DNA of 64,000 nt, from positions 248,001-312,000 of the forward strand of contig NZ_JAPWIJ010000003.1 of the NCBI RefSeq assembly GCF_027270735.1, written 5' to 3'. A model generated the notes under the pieces. The model searched no databases and was not told where the DNA came from. It was given only the letters and a program-made list of their open reading frames with translations. A program made the position numbers and the translations under genes. This document shows positions 9,099 through 18,703 of this stretch, one piece after another; position 1 is the first letter of the stretch, and each line of letters opens with the position of its first letter. Source of the stretch: Rhodococcus ruber. Its GTDB lineage: Bacteria > Actinomycetota > Actinomycetes > Mycobacteriales > Mycobacteriaceae.

Positions 9099-10093
9099 GA
9101 CGTGGACAAGGCTCCGCGCAGAGCGTCGATCACAGCGGCGAGCTCACCGGTTGCGGTGTAGCCGGCCGCGTTGCGGTGTCCGCCACCTCCGAGAGCACAC
9201 GCCACAGCCGATACGTCGACCTCGGTCTTGGACCGCAACGACACCACCCAGACCGTGCCGAAGTCCTGCTGCTTGAGCACGGCAGCCACTTCGGCTTCGG
9301 ACGTGGTGCGGACGATGTCGATGACACTCTCGATCTCTTCCGACCGCAATCCGGCCGCGTCTTCGCTCCGGATGACCGCGTACACCAACCCGCGCCCGTC
9401 GGCCGCCTCGGGAATCAACGATGCCGAACCGAGCACCGACCCGAGCATCGGCAGCCACTCGAACGGGTGAGTATCGAGCAGCTTGCGCGCGATGTGTGCG
9501 CCGTCGATACCCGTCGCCAGCAGCCTCTCGGCCAGCAGATGTGAACCCGGGCGAACCCATCGGAACGATCCGGTGTCGGTGACCAGGCCGGCGAACAGCA
9601 GGTGCGCCAGATCGGCGTCGATCTCGACACCCCACTGGTCGAACATCCGCGCGATCACAGCAGTGGTCGACTCCGCTGACGCATGCACCACGTTGACCGT
9701 TCCGAATCGGGTGTTGCTGCGGTGATGATCGATGACGAGGCTGTTCGACGCAGAATCGAGCCGGTCACCCAACGACCCCAGCCGGCCCCGACTTCCGGCG
9801 TCGACCGTGACGACCAGATCGACCGTTTCGGCCACCTTGTCGGCGTCGACCAGCAGGTGCCGGCCCGGCAGCTCGTTCATCGACTCGGGAAGAAATGCCG
9901 GGGCTGCGAAGGCCACCTGCACATCGGCACCACGACGTTCGAGTACCGAACCGAGCGCCAGCCCGCTACCGATCGTGTCTGCGTCGGGCTGCACGTGGCA
10001 CAGAACGGTCACCGAGGATGCACGTTCGAGCATCTCGATCGCCCGCGCCAGATCCTCGTCCTGCTGCGACTCTGCCCCCGAACCATCGGACAT
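9095..10093 (-). CDS. nrnA: DHH/DHHA1 phosphoesterase, bifunctional oligoribonuclease/PAP phosphatase NrnA
   Basis: A 332-residue cytoplasmic enzyme. The DHH domain shows CHVQPDADTIGSG (residues 32-44), VTVDAG and VIDHHRSN; the C-terminal DHHA1 domain ends with CALGGGGHRNAAG. Such proteins degrade nano-RNAs, dephosphorylate 3'-phosphoadenosine 5'-phosphate and may cleave cyclic dinucleotides (Rv2837c/CnpB in M. tuberculosis acts on c-di-AMP products). ATG 10093 lies just after the rbfA stop, so it is in the same operon; an open extension upstream runs inside rbfA. Confidence 0.93.
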   Translation of the reverse strand: MSDGSGAESQQDEDLARAIEMLERASSVTVLCHVQPDADTIGSGLALGSVLERRGADVQVAFAAPAFLPESMNELPGRHLLVDADKVAETVDLVVTVDAGSRGRLGSLGDRLDSASNSLVIDHHRSNTRFGTVNVVHASAESTTAVIARMFDQWGVEIDADLAHLLFAGLVTDTGSFRWVRPGSHLLAERLLATGIDGAHIARKLLDTHPFEWLPMLGSVLGSASLIPEAADGRGLVYAVIRSEDAAGLRSEEIESVIDIVRTTSEAEVAAVLKQQDFGTVWVVSLRSKTEVDVSAVACALGGGGHRNAAGYTATGELAAVIDALRGALSTS

Positions 10094-10094
10094 G

Positions 10095-10559
10095 TCAGTC
10101 GGCTTCGGCCGGCTCGACGTCTGCGACTTCGCGCGGAGCTTTGTACGGGTCCGGGTCTCCGGCAGGTTTGGCATTCGCACGCGCACGGGCCAGTTCCTCG
10201 TCGGCCACACGGGCGCGTTCGAGAAGGTCTTCCATGTGGCGCGCGGTATCGGGCACCGTATCGGTCACGAACGTCAAGGTGGGTGTATACCGAACACCCG
10301 TTCCGGCTCCGACCTTCGAGCGCAGCACACCCTTGGCCTTCTCCAGTCCTGCCGCGGCAGCCTGCAGATCGGGCGGAGTATCGAGGTCTTCGCCCATCAC
10401 GGTGTAGTACACCGTCGCGTCGTGCAGGTCAGCGGTGACTTTGGTGTCGGTGATGGTCACGAACGCGAGCCGCGGATCTTTGATCTCGTGATCGATCGCC
10501 GTCGCAACGATGGCAGCGATTCGCTTGGACAACTTACGAGCCCTGGCCTGATCCACCAC
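10095..10559 (-). CDS. rbfA: 30S ribosome-binding factor RbfA
   Basis: A small KH-fold protein (about 154 residues) needed for late 16S rRNA processing and 30S maturation. The sequence [20 protein letters not shown] and [18 protein letters not shown] are typical. Several in-frame GTG codons occur; GTG 10559 is preferred because GAGGAG lies about 10 nt upstream of it, whereas GTG 10568 would have only 1 nt spacing. It is followed almost immediately by nrnA. Confidence 0.95.
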   Translation of the reverse strand: MVDQARARKLSKRIAAIVATAIDHEIKDPRLAFVTITDTKVTADLHDATVYYTVMGEDLDTPPDLQAAAAGLEKAKGVLRSKVGAGTGVRYTPTLTFVTDTVPDTARHMEDLLERARVADEELARARANAKPAGDPDPYKAPREVADVEPAEAD

Positions 10560-10663
10560 GACAATCACACTCCTCTTTCATGGCCGGACGTCGACCGAAG
10601 TGCGACGTCCCGGCGGCTGCGATGTACACGCCTGCCGAACAGTGCTCGACAGGACTTCCCGAA

Positions 10664-10954
10664 TCAATCCTCGGGTCCGAATATTCTCCGACGTACTGCC
10701 AACAATTCCAGATCGTGGCGTTCGGCGACGTGCCGTTCGCATTCGTCCAGCTTGTCGTGCAGCAGGTCCACATCGGTTCCAGCGGCCGCGACTCCCAGCA
10801 ACGACCGTCGAATACGTTCTCGTTCACCGGTTTCCGCAGCCGACACTCCCAACCTCTGCAGATCACCCAGCACCGGTTCCATCATCGACCGCTTCTCGGC
10901 CAGCGAACGTACGTCCCCCAACAACACGTCCAACTCCAGAGCACCCAGATACAC
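10664..10954 (-). CDS. DUF503 (YlxP-like) protein
   Basis: A 96-residue protein starting VYLGALELDVLLGDVRSLAEKRSMM, the characteristic DUF503 opening, and ending with a short charged helix. AAGGA lies 8 nt before GTG 10954. YlxP-type genes are regularly found between infB and rbfA, as here, and a role near the ribosome is inferred from that. Two hairpins separate it from infB, so its expression may be partly independent. Confidence 0.9.
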   Translation of the reverse strand: MYLGALELDVLLGDVRSLAEKRSMMEPVLGDLQRLGVSAAETGERERIRRSLLGVAAAGTDVDLLHDKLDECERHVAERHDLELLAVRRRIFGPED

Positions 10955-10985
10955 GCTGACGTCCTTCGATCGGCTCCGACGACAA

Positions 10986-11020
10986 AGCCGGTGGCGGTAC
11001 AACTGTCGTACCACCACCGG
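10986..11020 (-). terminator. Hairpin between infB and the DUF503 gene
   Basis: GCCGGTGG-C-GGTAC pairs with GTACC-A-CCACCGGC around a 7-nt loop, giving a 13-bp stem with one mismatch. There is no T-tract. It lies 32 nt upstream of the DUF503 start codon in the operon transcript and could be a terminator remnant, a processing site or a translation modulator. Confidence 0.45.
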
Positions 11021-11074
11021 CTCGAAAGTCGGAGCGCAGTGTCACTCCCCTGGCTTCACCACCGAGCCGACGCG

Positions 11075-11107
11075 ACCGGATGCGGAGCCGAACGGCTCCG
11101 CATCGGT
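11075..11107 (-). terminator. Terminator-like hairpin directly after infB
   Basis: GATGCGGAGCCG (11079-11090) and CGGCTCCGCATC (11093-11104) form a perfect 12-bp inverted repeat with a 2-nt spacer, extendable with one bulge. It begins a few nucleotides after the infB stop codon. No U-tract follows, as is common for actinobacterial terminators. Confidence 0.6.
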
Positions 11108-11108
11108 T

Positions 11109-13991
11109 CTAGTCGCGCGGCTTTTCACGGAGTTCGTGCGCCTCGATGACATCGCCCACCTTGATGTCGGAGTACGTCACCGTCAAACCACACTCGTATC
11201 CCTCACGGACCTCCGTCGCGTCGTCCTTCTCGCGGCGGAGCGAGGAGATCGTGACGGTTTCCGCAACAACGGCACTGTCTCGAATGAGTCGTGCCTTCGC
11301 GTTGCGACGGATCGTACCGGAGGTGACGAGGCAACCGGCGATGTTTCCGACCTTGGAGGAACGGAACAGCGCGCGGATCTCGGCCTGCCCAAGGGCGACC
11401 TCCTCGTACACCGGCTTGAGCATGCCCTTGAGGGCCTTCTCGATCTCGTCGATCGCCTGGTAGATCACCGAGTAGTACCGGATGTCGACGCCTTCGCGGT
11501 TGGCCAGCTCGGTGGCTTTGCCCTCCGCTCGAACGTTGAAGCCGATGATGATCGCGTTGGATGCCGACGCCAGGTTGACGTTGGTCTCCGTGACGCCACC
11601 GACACCGCGGTCGATGACCCGCAGTTCGACCTCGTCGTCGATCTGGATCCCGAGCAGTGCCTCTTCGAGAGCCTCGACGGTTCCCGAGTTGTCACCCTTG
11701 AGGATCAAGTTGAGCTGCGAAGTCTCCTTCAGAGCTGCATCGAGATCGTCCAGGCTGATGCGCTTACGGCTCTTGGCTGCGAGCGCGTTCCGCTTGCGTG
11801 CATTTCGACGATCGGCGATCTGACGGGCGATCCGGTCCTCGTCGACGACCAGAAGGTTGTCACCTGCACCGGGCACCGACGTGAAGCCGATGACCTGAAC
11901 GGGCCGGGACGGCAACGCCTCGGTGACGTCCTCGCCGTGCTCGTCGACCATTCGGCGGACGCGTCCGTAGGCGTCGCCGGCAACGATCGAGTCACCGACT
12001 CGAAGCGTTCCTCGGGCGATGAGCACGGTAGCGACCGGGCCACGACCACGGTCGAGATGCGCCTCGATGGCGACACCCTGAGCGTCCATGTCCGGGTTGG
12101 CGCGCAGATCGAGTGACGCGTCGGCCGTCAGCAGCACCGCTTCCAGTAGGGCATCGATGTTGGTGCCCTGCTTGGCAGAGATGTCGACGAACATGGTCTC
12201 GCCGCCGTATTCCTCGGCGACCAGACCGTATTCGGTCAGCTGCTGCCGGATCTTGTCCGGGTTCGCGCCTTCCTTGTCGATCTTGTTGACCGCGACCACG
12301 ATCGGCACGTCGGCCGCCTGGGCGTGGTTGATGGCTTCCACCGTCTGCGGCATGACGCCGTCGTCGGCTGCCACCACCAGGATCGCGAGGTCGGTGGCCT
12401 TGGCACCACGGGCACGCATGGCCGTGAAGGCCTCGTGACCGGGGGTGTCGATGAACGTCACGAGACGTTCGTTGCCTTCGAGCTCGGTCAACACCTGGTA
12501 GGCACCGATGTGCTGCGTGATGCCGCCTGCTTCGCCTTCGCGCACCGTGGTGTTACGAATCGAGTCCAGCAGTCGAGTCTTGCCGTGGTCGACGTGACCC
12601 ATGACGGTGACCACCGGGGGACGCTGTTCCAGATCGTCCTCGCCGCCGGCGTCTTCGCCGTAGGTGAGGTCGAACGAGTCGAGCAGTTCACGATCTTCGT
12701 CCTCGGGGCTGACGACCTGGACGACGTAGTTCATCTCGCCGCCGAGCAGCTCCAGCGTCTCGTCGTTGACCGACTGCGTCGCAGTGACCATCTCGCCGAG
12801 GTTGAACAGGGCCTGCACCAGTGCAGCCGGGTTCGCGTCGATCTTGTCCGCGAAGTCCGACAACGATGCGCCGCGGGCGAGACGAATGGTCTCACCGTTG
12901 CCGCGGGGCAGCCTGACGCCGCCGACTGCGGGAGCCTGCATGCTCTCGTACTCGGCGCGTTTCGCCCGCTTCGACTTACGGCCACGACGGACTGCTCCGC
13001 CGGGACGACCGAAGGCACCTGCTGCTGCGCCGCGCTGACCGGGACGGCCACCGCCGCCGGGACGGCCACGGAAGCCGCCTGCGGGAGCACCACCTGCGGG
13101 AGCACCACCGGGAGCGCCCGGAGCGCCACCGCCGCGGTAGCCACCACCGCCGCCGCCCGGACGTCCGCCCGGTGCGCCGCCGGGGCGACCGGGGCGTCCT
13201 GCTGCGGGTCCGGGACGAGCCGAGCGGGTCGGCATCGCACCCGGATTGGGGCGAGGAGGCATCGAGCCCGGGCTCGGACGAGGTCCGGCCTGGCCCGGAG
13301 CGGGACGAGGCCCACCCTGACCGGGAGCCGGACGACTGCCGGCCGACGGTGCAGCGGGACGAGGCCCACCCTGACCGGGAGCCGGACGTCCGCCGCCGGG
13401 GCGCGGGGCACCGGGAGCCGGCCGAGGAGCCGATCGTTCCACGGGGGCCGAGGAGTACGGGTTGTTACCGACACGTGGAGCCTTGGGGCCTGGCTTGGGG
13501 CCGGGACCTGCGGGCTTGGGCGCTGCCGGGGCCTGTGTTGCGTCCGCTGTGTCGGCCGACGCTGCCGGAGACTGCTCGACCGGCGCAGCGGGCTGTGCGG
13601 CTGGAGCAGCCGGTGCCGGAGTGGCCGGTGCAGCCGGGGCTGCTTCGACGGGTGCGTGTGCTACCGGGGCTGCGGGTGCTTCCGGCTCTGCCTGGCGGGG
13701 TGCAGGCTTGGGGCCCGGACGGGGTCCGCCCGGCTTTGCCGCGCCCGGCTTCGCGGTGCTGCCGGCAGCGCGATCGGCTGCTGCGCGACCGTTGGGTGCA
13801 GATGCGGTGGGTGCCGACGCGTCCGTGTTCTCGGACGGGAAGGACTCACGAAGTCGACGAGCCACTGGGGCCTCGACTGTGGATGATGCGGATTTGACGA
13901 ACTCGCCTTGCTCTTTGAGCCGTGCGAGTAGTTCCTTACTGGTGACACCGAGTTCTTTTGCCAACTCGTGCACGCGGGCCTTGCCTGCCAC
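11109..13991 (-). CDS. infB: Translation initiation factor IF-2
   Basis: A 960-residue GTPase that places initiator tRNA on the 30S subunit and promotes subunit joining. It begins with the IF2_N motif ([22 protein letters not shown]). Residues about 60-330 are a Pro/Ala/Gly-rich, low-complexity segment with repeated GQGGPRPA units. The G domain follows (GHVDHGKT near residues 464-471, then DTPGHEAF and NKID), and then domains II-IV. GTG 13991 has GAGGAG 4 nt upstream; a GTG 12 nt earlier is less well placed. The long linker is typical of high-GC actinobacteria. A hairpin follows the stop codon. Confidence 0.97.
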   Translation of the reverse strand: MAGKARVHELAKELGVTSKELLARLKEQGEFVKSASSTVEAPVARRLRESFPSENTDASAPTASAPNGRAAADRAAGSTAKPGAAKPGGPRPGPKPAPRQAEPEAPAAPVAHAPVEAAPAAPATPAPAAPAAQPAAPVEQSPAASADTADATQAPAAPKPAGPGPKPGPKAPRVGNNPYSSAPVERSAPRPAPGAPRPGGGRPAPGQGGPRPAAPSAGSRPAPGQGGPRPAPGQAGPRPSPGSMPPRPNPGAMPTRSARPGPAAGRPGRPGGAPGGRPGGGGGGYRGGGAPGAPGGAPAGGAPAGGFRGRPGGGGRPGQRGAAAGAFGRPGGAVRRGRKSKRAKRAEYESMQAPAVGGVRLPRGNGETIRLARGASLSDFADKIDANPAALVQALFNLGEMVTATQSVNDETLELLGGEMNYVVQVVSPEDEDRELLDSFDLTYGEDAGGEDDLEQRPPVVTVMGHVDHGKTRLLDSIRNTTVREGEAGGITQHIGAYQVLTELEGNERLVTFIDTPGHEAFTAMRARGAKATDLAILVVAADDGVMPQTVEAINHAQAADVPIVVAVNKIDKEGANPDKIRQQLTEYGLVAEEYGGETMFVDISAKQGTNIDALLEAVLLTADASLDLRANPDMDAQGVAIEAHLDRGRGPVATVLIARGTLRVGDSIVAGDAYGRVRRMVDEHGEDVTEALPSRPVQVIGFTSVPGAGDNLLVVDEDRIARQIADRRNARKRNALAAKSRKRISLDDLDAALKETSQLNLILKGDNSGTVEALEEALLGIQIDDEVELRVIDRGVGGVTETNVNLASASNAIIIGFNVRAEGKATELANREGVDIRYYSVIYQAIDEIEKALKGMLKPVYEEVALGQAEIRALFRSSKVGNIAGCLVTSGTIRRNAKARLIRDSAVVAETVTISSLRREKDDATEVREGYECGLTVTYSDIKVGDVIEAHELREKPRD

Positions 13992-14088
13992 TGCTCTCCT
14001 CACTGAGAGGCCGAGCGAGGCTTGGTGCCCGCACGACCTCGGGTTATCTCCGATGGACGTTCATCGTTGGTGCTTCACGGTGTGCTCA

Positions 14089-14421
14089 TCAGTGCTGTTG
14101 CCTGTTCTTGTCGACGGGTGTTGCTCTTGTCGTATCCTCGGCCGGTAGCTGACCGCGCTCATCGAGCACGGCTGACACTGCGGACAATTCCACATTTCCC
14201 GATATCCGAAACGCACGACCGAAAACTCGGCGTCGCTCCGCATTGTGCAGGCATTCTCGGCTGTAGTGCAACCACGCACCACGGCCGGACATCGAATGCC
14301 GGATGTCGGGGACGAGAGCGAATTCGTGCGAACCAGCTTCTCGAACCACGATCCTCAACAGATCGGCGGCCGGAACTCGCTCTCTGCACCCGACGCATGT
14401 GCGAATCGGCCGGGCTTTCAC
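14089..14421 (-). CDS. YlxR-family (DUF448) RNA-binding protein
   Basis: A 110-residue protein beginning VKARPIRTCVGCRERVPAADLLR, the YlxR signature, with a downstream GRGAWLH motif. YlxR genes lie between nusA and infB in most bacteria, as here. Members bind RNA and some have been linked to transcription regulation or RNase P; the role in this organism is unknown. It is 96 nt downstream of nusA and 97 nt upstream of infB in the same operon. Confidence 0.92.
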   Translation of the reverse strand: MKARPIRTCVGCRERVPAADLLRIVVREAGSHEFALVPDIRHSMSGRGAWLHYSRECLHNAERRRVFGRAFRISGNVELSAVSAVLDERGQLPAEDTTRATPVDKNRQQH

Positions 14422-14517
14422 AACCGGATACTCGCGTTCATGCTTCTGGGAAGAGAGTTCGTTGCCGAACCATCGACCACTCTACCGCTGTATTGCCTCG
14501 AACTCCGCATTCCGGCC

Positions 14518-15525
14518 CTATGCGCTGGTCGTCTCGGGTGCCGCCGCATCGCTACGGATATCGATACGCCAACCGGTCAGTCGAGCGGCGAGTCGGGCGT
14601 TCTGTCCTTCTTTGCCGATCGCAAGGGAAAGTTGGTACTCCGGCACCACCACGCGAGCCGCGCGAGCAGCAGCGTCCACGACGGTCACAGAGACAACCTT
14701 CGAAGGCGAGAGCGCATTCCCGACGAACGTGGCAGGGTCCTCGTCGAAATCGATGATGTCGATCTTCTCGCCCGCCAGCTCGCTCATCACGTTCCGCACT
14801 CGCTGCCCCATCGGCCCGATGCAGGCACCTTTTGCGTTGAGGCCCGACACCGTGGAGGCGACAGCGATCTTCGACCGGTGACCCGACTCGCGTGCGACCG
14901 CCACGATGTCGACGGAACCGTCGGCGATCTCGGGTACCTCGAGGGCGAACAATTTGCGCACCAGATTCGGATGGGTGCGTGAGAGCGTGATCTGCGGACC
15001 CCGGTTGCCTCGGGCGACTCCGACGACGTAGCACTTGATGCGTTCGCCGTGCTCGTACGTTTCACCCGGAACCTGTTCGGCGGGAGGCAGGAGTCCGTCG
15101 GCCCCGTTGGCGTCGCTGCCGATACGCACGACGACGGTGCCCTTGGCGTTGGCGCGGGTGTCGCGCTGGATGACGCCGTTGACGATCTCACCCTCGTGAG
15201 TGGAGTACTCACCGAACGACCGCTCGTGTTCGGCGTCGCGCAGGCGCTGCAGAATGACCTGGCGCGCGGTGGTGGCTGCGATACGCCCGAATCCCTCCGG
15301 GGTGTCGTCCCACTCGGAGATCACGTTGCCGTCGGCGTCGATTTCCTTGGCCATCACGCGAACGGAACCGGTCTTGCGATCGACATCGATCCACGCGTTG
15401 GACTGGTGCCCCTCGGTGTGTCGGTAGGCGGTCAACAATGCGGTCTGGATCGTCGAGATCACCATCTCGATCGGAATTCCCTTGTCCGCCTCGATCGCCC
15501 GCAGTGCGGCAATGTCGATATTCAC
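14518..15525 (-). CDS. nusA: Transcription termination/antitermination factor NusA
   Basis: A 335-residue RNA polymerase-binding protein. It has the N-terminal NusA domain ([18 protein letters not shown]), an S1 domain in the middle and two KH domains toward the end ([18 protein letters not shown], then [18 protein letters not shown]). It lacks the C-terminal acidic repeats of E. coli NusA, as is usual in actinobacteria. GTG 15525 overlaps the rimP stop (GTGA); the open frame upstream is within rimP. Confidence 0.97.
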   Translation of the reverse strand: MNIDIAALRAIEADKGIPIEMVISTIQTALLTAYRHTEGHQSNAWIDVDRKTGSVRVMAKEIDADGNVISEWDDTPEGFGRIAATTARQVILQRLRDAEHERSFGEYSTHEGEIVNGVIQRDTRANAKGTVVVRIGSDANGADGLLPPAEQVPGETYEHGERIKCYVVGVARGNRGPQITLSRTHPNLVRKLFALEVPEIADGSVDIVAVARESGHRSKIAVASTVSGLNAKGACIGPMGQRVRNVMSELAGEKIDIIDFDEDPATFVGNALSPSKVVSVTVVDAAARAARVVVPEYQLSLAIGKEGQNARLAARLTGWRIDIRSDAAAPETTSA

Positions 15526-16097
15526 TTGTTCGACCCTTCTTCCGGTGCTTCCACATCCACGATTTCGTCGGTGTTCGCAGGCGAGGGCCTGCTGCCGACC
15601 ACGCCACCCGCCAAGTCCATCTCTTCGGCAGTGGGCCTTGAAAATTCCACCTGCACAACAGCTTTCACGACATCCGTCAGAGCTATCGACCGAGTCGACA
15701 GCACGCCCTTCTCCTTGATCACCACGGTGACCGACTCTCCGTCGAGCAGGCCGACCCGAGCGTCGAGCTTGCCCTCGGCCGACTCGATGCGCACCTTGCG
15801 TCCGCGTGCCCGACGCCAATGCCGCGCCTCGGTCAGCGGCCGGTCGATTCCGGGAGTGGTGACTTCGAGCGTGTACGGCGCTTCACCGAAATCCGTCACG
15901 GCATCGAAGGCGTCGGAGATCTCTCGGCTGAGGTCCGGGAGCGCGTCCAGGTCGATGCCCTCTTCTCGATCGACCATGATGCGCACCGCGCTGTGCTTGC
16001 CTGCTGCGACGACGTTCACGTCTTCGAGGTCGTAGCCCCGTTCTCGAACGAGGTCGGCGAGTAGTTCGACAACCCTCTCCTTGGACGGAACAGGCAT
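15522..16097 (-). CDS. rimP: Ribosome maturation factor RimP
   Basis: A 191-residue 30S assembly factor with the RimP pattern ([41 protein letters not shown]). ATG 16097 has GAGGAG 8 nt upstream. It is the first gene of the nusA-infB operon and is coupled to nusA by a 4-nt overlap. Its promoter should lie in the 167-nt gap shared with the divergent gene at 16265; TAGTCT on the minus strand near 16170 fits a -10 element. Confidence 0.95.
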   Translation of the reverse strand: MPVPSKERVVELLADLVRERGYDLEDVNVVAAGKHSAVRIMVDREEGIDLDALPDLSREISDAFDAVTDFGEAPYTLEVTTPGIDRPLTEARHWRRARGRKVRIESAEGKLDARVGLLDGESVTVVIKEKGVLSTRSIALTDVVKAVVQVEFSRPTAEEMDLAGGVVGSRPSPANTDEIVDVEAPEEGSNK

Positions 16098-16264
16098 GTC
16101 GCGAACTCCTCGTGTGTAGTTGTGGGCGATCCGACGAGCGGCAGCCGGACTGCGTTTGCCGAACCAACAGACTACCGCCCCGCGGACACTGCTCGTGACC
16201 ACGCACGCCGTCACGACACGCGGGCATGGCACGTGCAGGCGCTGCGGTCTGGCACGATGTCGGG

Positions 16265-16768
16265 GTGTCCACGCCGATCGCCCCCTTTGCGCTCAGTCGC
16301 CGCGGGTTGTTCCGACTCGCGGGTGCCGCAGCCCTGTCCGCGGCTACCGTCTCCACCGTTGCGGCCTGCGCCGAGGACGAGATCTCCGGCCCCGCGCTCG
16401 ATTCTCTGACCGCACAGCTGCGTGCTGCCCGCAGCGACGCAACGGATGCCACCGCGGCAGCGACCGTGATTCCCGACTACGCAGCTGCGCTCGGGGTCGT
16501 TGCGGCTCAGCGGACCGAGCACGCCGATGCGCTCGACACCGAGATCGCCCGCGCCACCGGTGCATCGACCGACACCTCCACGTCGTCCAGCACGACCACC
16601 GTCGCTCCCCCGGCTCCGCCACCGGACATCGCAGCAGTGCGGGAGATCTTGACCACGTCCGCGCGCACTGCGGCGGAAGCGTCTCGGAACGAAAGCGGTT
16701 ATCGGGCAGGTCTTCTCGGTTCGATCAGTGCGTCGTGCACGGTGTCGGCTCTGGTGGTGCTGGCATGA
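16265..16768 (+). CDS. Signal-peptide-bearing protein of unknown function (Rv2843-like context)
   Basis: A 167-residue alanine-rich protein. The N-terminus has a twin-arginine-like segment [14 protein letters not shown] followed by a hydrophobic stretch ending at TVAACA, so it is probably exported as a Tat substrate and possibly lipidated at the cysteine. The mature part is helical, with [13 protein letters not shown], then a Ser/Thr/Pro linker and a final helix. It overlaps the DUF4439 gene by 4 nt (ATGA). The gene order (rimP, this gene, DUF4439, proS nearby) matches M. tuberculosis Rv2842c-Rv2845c. Function is unknown. Confidence 0.8.
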   Translation: MSTPIAPFALSRRGLFRLAGAAALSAATVSTVAACAEDEISGPALDSLTAQLRAARSDATDATAAATVIPDYAAALGVVAAQRTEHADALDTEIARATGASTDTSTSSSTTTVAPPAPPPDIAAVREILTTSARTAAEASRNESGYRAGLLGSISASCTVSALVVLA

Positions 16769-17205
16769 GCGATCTCGGTCCGGAACAGCAAGGTCTGGTC
16801 GACGCCCTCGAAGCCGAGTACGCGGCGGTATTCGCTTACGGCGTCGTTGCGGCGTTCTCCAACCCCACGCGGGCCGATCTGGTCGCATCGAACACTGCTG
16901 CCCATCGTGCGCGCAGAGACGCGACCATCGACGCGCTCCAGGCAGCCAGCGTCGCCGTCCCCCTCCCCGATCCGGCATACGCATCGCCGTTTCCGGTGAC
17001 CGACGCGATCTCGGCGACTCAGTTGGCCGCCCAGGCCGAGATCGACACGTGTGTGGCGTGGCGTTCGCTGATCGAACGTAGCCAGTCCGGTGGTACGCGC
17101 GAGATGGGAGTTCAAGCGTTGACCGACGCCGCGGTTCGTCTCGCGACGTGGCAACAGATCCTGGGAGTCACACCCTCGTCGACGGCATTTCCCGGTCGAC
17201 CGTGA
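16765..17205 (+). CDS. DUF4439 ferritin-like protein
   Basis: A 146-residue cytoplasmic helical protein starting GPEQQGLVDALEAEYAAVFAYG, with HRARRDATIDAL and AEIDTCVAWRSLIE further on. These spaced Glu/His-containing helices resemble the ferritin-like four-helix bundle assigned to DUF4439 (M. tuberculosis Rv2844). Whether it binds metal is not known. ATG 16765 overlaps the stop of the exported partner, so both are made together. The 3' end overlaps the convergent MFS gene by 38 nt. Confidence 0.85.
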   Translation: MSDLGPEQQGLVDALEAEYAAVFAYGVVAAFSNPTRADLVASNTAAHRARRDATIDALQAASVAVPLPDPAYASPFPVTDAISATQLAAQAEIDTCVAWRSLIERSQSGGTREMGVQALTDAAVRLATWQQILGVTPSSTAFPGRP

Positions 17206-18622
17206 CGGCCTCCGCCACAGCGGCTGAACGACCCGGCATGAACAGTGCCGCGACCAGTCCGATCCCGACTGCTCCCGCGCCGACGAGTAGGGCCGGTGCC
17301 AGGGCGTCGGTGTACCCGGCGGGCGTCAACGATCCGCCGTTACCGATGAACACGGCAGTCAGTACCGCGATCCCCAGCGCGATACCCACTTCGCGCATCG
17401 TGGAGTTCGCGCTGCTCGCTGTGGCGTGATCGTCGACCTTCATGTCTCGCAACACCGCGGTCGCGGACGGCGCGAACGTCAGGCCCATGCCCACGCCGGC
17501 CATCAGCAGCGCCGGGACCATGGACAGGTACTCGGTGTCGGGCCCGAGGATCAGCGCCATCCACACCAGCGATACCGACTGCAGCGCCAAGCCGCTGACC
17601 AGCAATCCACGCAGCCCGACACGCTCCGCCAACAGTCCCGCCATCGGCGCGACCACCATCGGCGCTGCGGTCCAGGGCAGCGTGCGCAGACCCGCCTGGA
17701 ACGGTGTGTAGTGCATGACTATCTGCAGGTACTGCGCAAGAAGGAACACAGCTCCGAACATGCCGAGTGAGAACGTGATTCCGATGACGTTGGCGAGGGT
17801 GAAGCTGCGTGACCGGAACAGCGCCAACGGCAGTACCGAATACCGGGTGCGAGACGCTCGCACGACGAATGCGACGAGCAACACCGCAGACCCGATGGCA
17901 CTGGTGAGCACGGTGGTCGACGCCCATCCGTCGTCGTTGCCGTGAACCACCGCCCACACCAACAGAAAGACGCCACCGCCGGCAAGCACGACACCGAGCA
18001 GATCGAGCGGCTGGATCCGGCCCGCCGATTCCTTCAGCGCTATGTAGGCGAGCGGTACTGCAACCAGTGCCACCGGCACGTTGATCCAGAAGATCGCCTG
18101 CCAGGAGATGCCGTCGACGACGGCTCCGCCGACGACCGGCCCCAGGGCCACACCGAGGCCGGAGACTCCGCCCCAGATCCCGATTGCCATGGCGCGCTTG
18201 CCCATCGGTACCACCGCGGCCAGCAGGGTCAACGACAACGGCATGATCGCGGCAGCACCTACGCCCTGCACAGCCCGCGCCACGATGAGCATGGCCGGGC
18301 TCGCGGCGAGTGCACTGGCCACCGATGCGACGGTGAAGATCGCGATGCCACCGAGGAACACCGCTCGTCGGCCCCACCTGTCACCGAGCGTCGCCGCGGT
18401 GAGCATGAACGTGGCGAAGCTCAGGGTGTAGGCGTTGAGGAACCATTGCAGCTGGCCGACGGACGCGTTCAGATCCTGCTGAATGACCGGCAGCGCGCTG
18501 GTAATCACCAGATTGTCGAGTGTTGCCATGAACATCGGTAGGGATGCCGCGAGAATTCCCAGCCACACCGGAACCGACCGAGGGGCGGGGTGCACTGCAG
18601 GCGGAGAGGCTGTTGCGGTCAT
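17168..18622 (-). CDS. MFS drug efflux transporter, DHA2 (14-TM) type
   Basis: A 484-residue membrane protein. Motif A is GDRWGRRAVFLGG in the loop after TM2, with ARAVQGVGAA in TM4, and about fourteen hydrophobic segments are present. It is divergent from a TetR-family regulator with 81 nt between them, the usual arrangement of a drug pump and its repressor. It is distinct from the EfpA-like pump at 26299. The substrate is unknown. Confidence 0.92.
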   Translation of the reverse strand: MTATASPPAVHPAPRSVPVWLGILAASLPMFMATLDNLVITSALPVIQQDLNASVGQLQWFLNAYTLSFATFMLTAATLGDRWGRRAVFLGGIAIFTVASVASALAASPAMLIVARAVQGVGAAAIMPLSLTLLAAVVPMGKRAMAIGIWGGVSGLGVALGPVVGGAVVDGISWQAIFWINVPVALVAVPLAYIALKESAGRIQPLDLLGVVLAGGGVFLLVWAVVHGNDDGWASTTVLTSAIGSAVLLVAFVVRASRTRYSVLPLALFRSRSFTLANVIGITFSLGMFGAVFLLAQYLQIVMHYTPFQAGLRTLPWTAAPMVVAPMAGLLAERVGLRGLLVSGLALQSVSLVWMALILGPDTEYLSMVPALLMAGVGMGLTFAPSATAVLRDMKVDDHATASSANSTMREVGIALGIAVLTAVFIGNGGSLTPAGYTDALAPALLVGAGAVGIGLVAALFMPGRSAAVAEAVTVDREMPSTRV

Positions 18623-18679
18623 GGCGAACGTCCCGTCTCGAGTTTGTAAGCATCGAATGATTACTTAAAAGGACCGTAA

Positions 18680-18703
18680 GTTATCGACTGATAACCTGTC
18701 AAC
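18680..18703 (+). promoter_or_regulatory. Candidate TetR operator and leaderless promoter
   Basis: GTTATC (18680-18685) and GATAAC (18690-18695) form a perfect 6-bp dyad around GACT. TAACCT at 18692-18697 fits TANNNT and ends 6 nt before the ATG at 18704, so the tetR mRNA may be leaderless and repressed by its own product. A second, looser dyad TAAG...CTTA (about 18647-18667) lies toward the divergent pump gene. Confidence 0.55.

Noticed and set aside
9732-12116. A 794-codon plus-strand open frame across nrnA, rbfA, DUF503 and infB
   Set aside because: It runs opposite four recognised genes, has no domain similarity and no ribosome-binding site; high GC removes stop codons by chance.
13290-13395. 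Repeated units that could look like a CRISPR or minisatellite array
   Set aside because: The units lie in frame within the IF-2 linker, have no unique spacers of regular length and no cas genes nearby.
12324-13886. A 520-codon open frame on the plus strand opposite infB
   Set aside because: It is a GC-rich shadow of the Pro/Gly/Ala-rich IF-2 linker. The infB protein has clear domains and the antisense product shows only low-complexity sequence.
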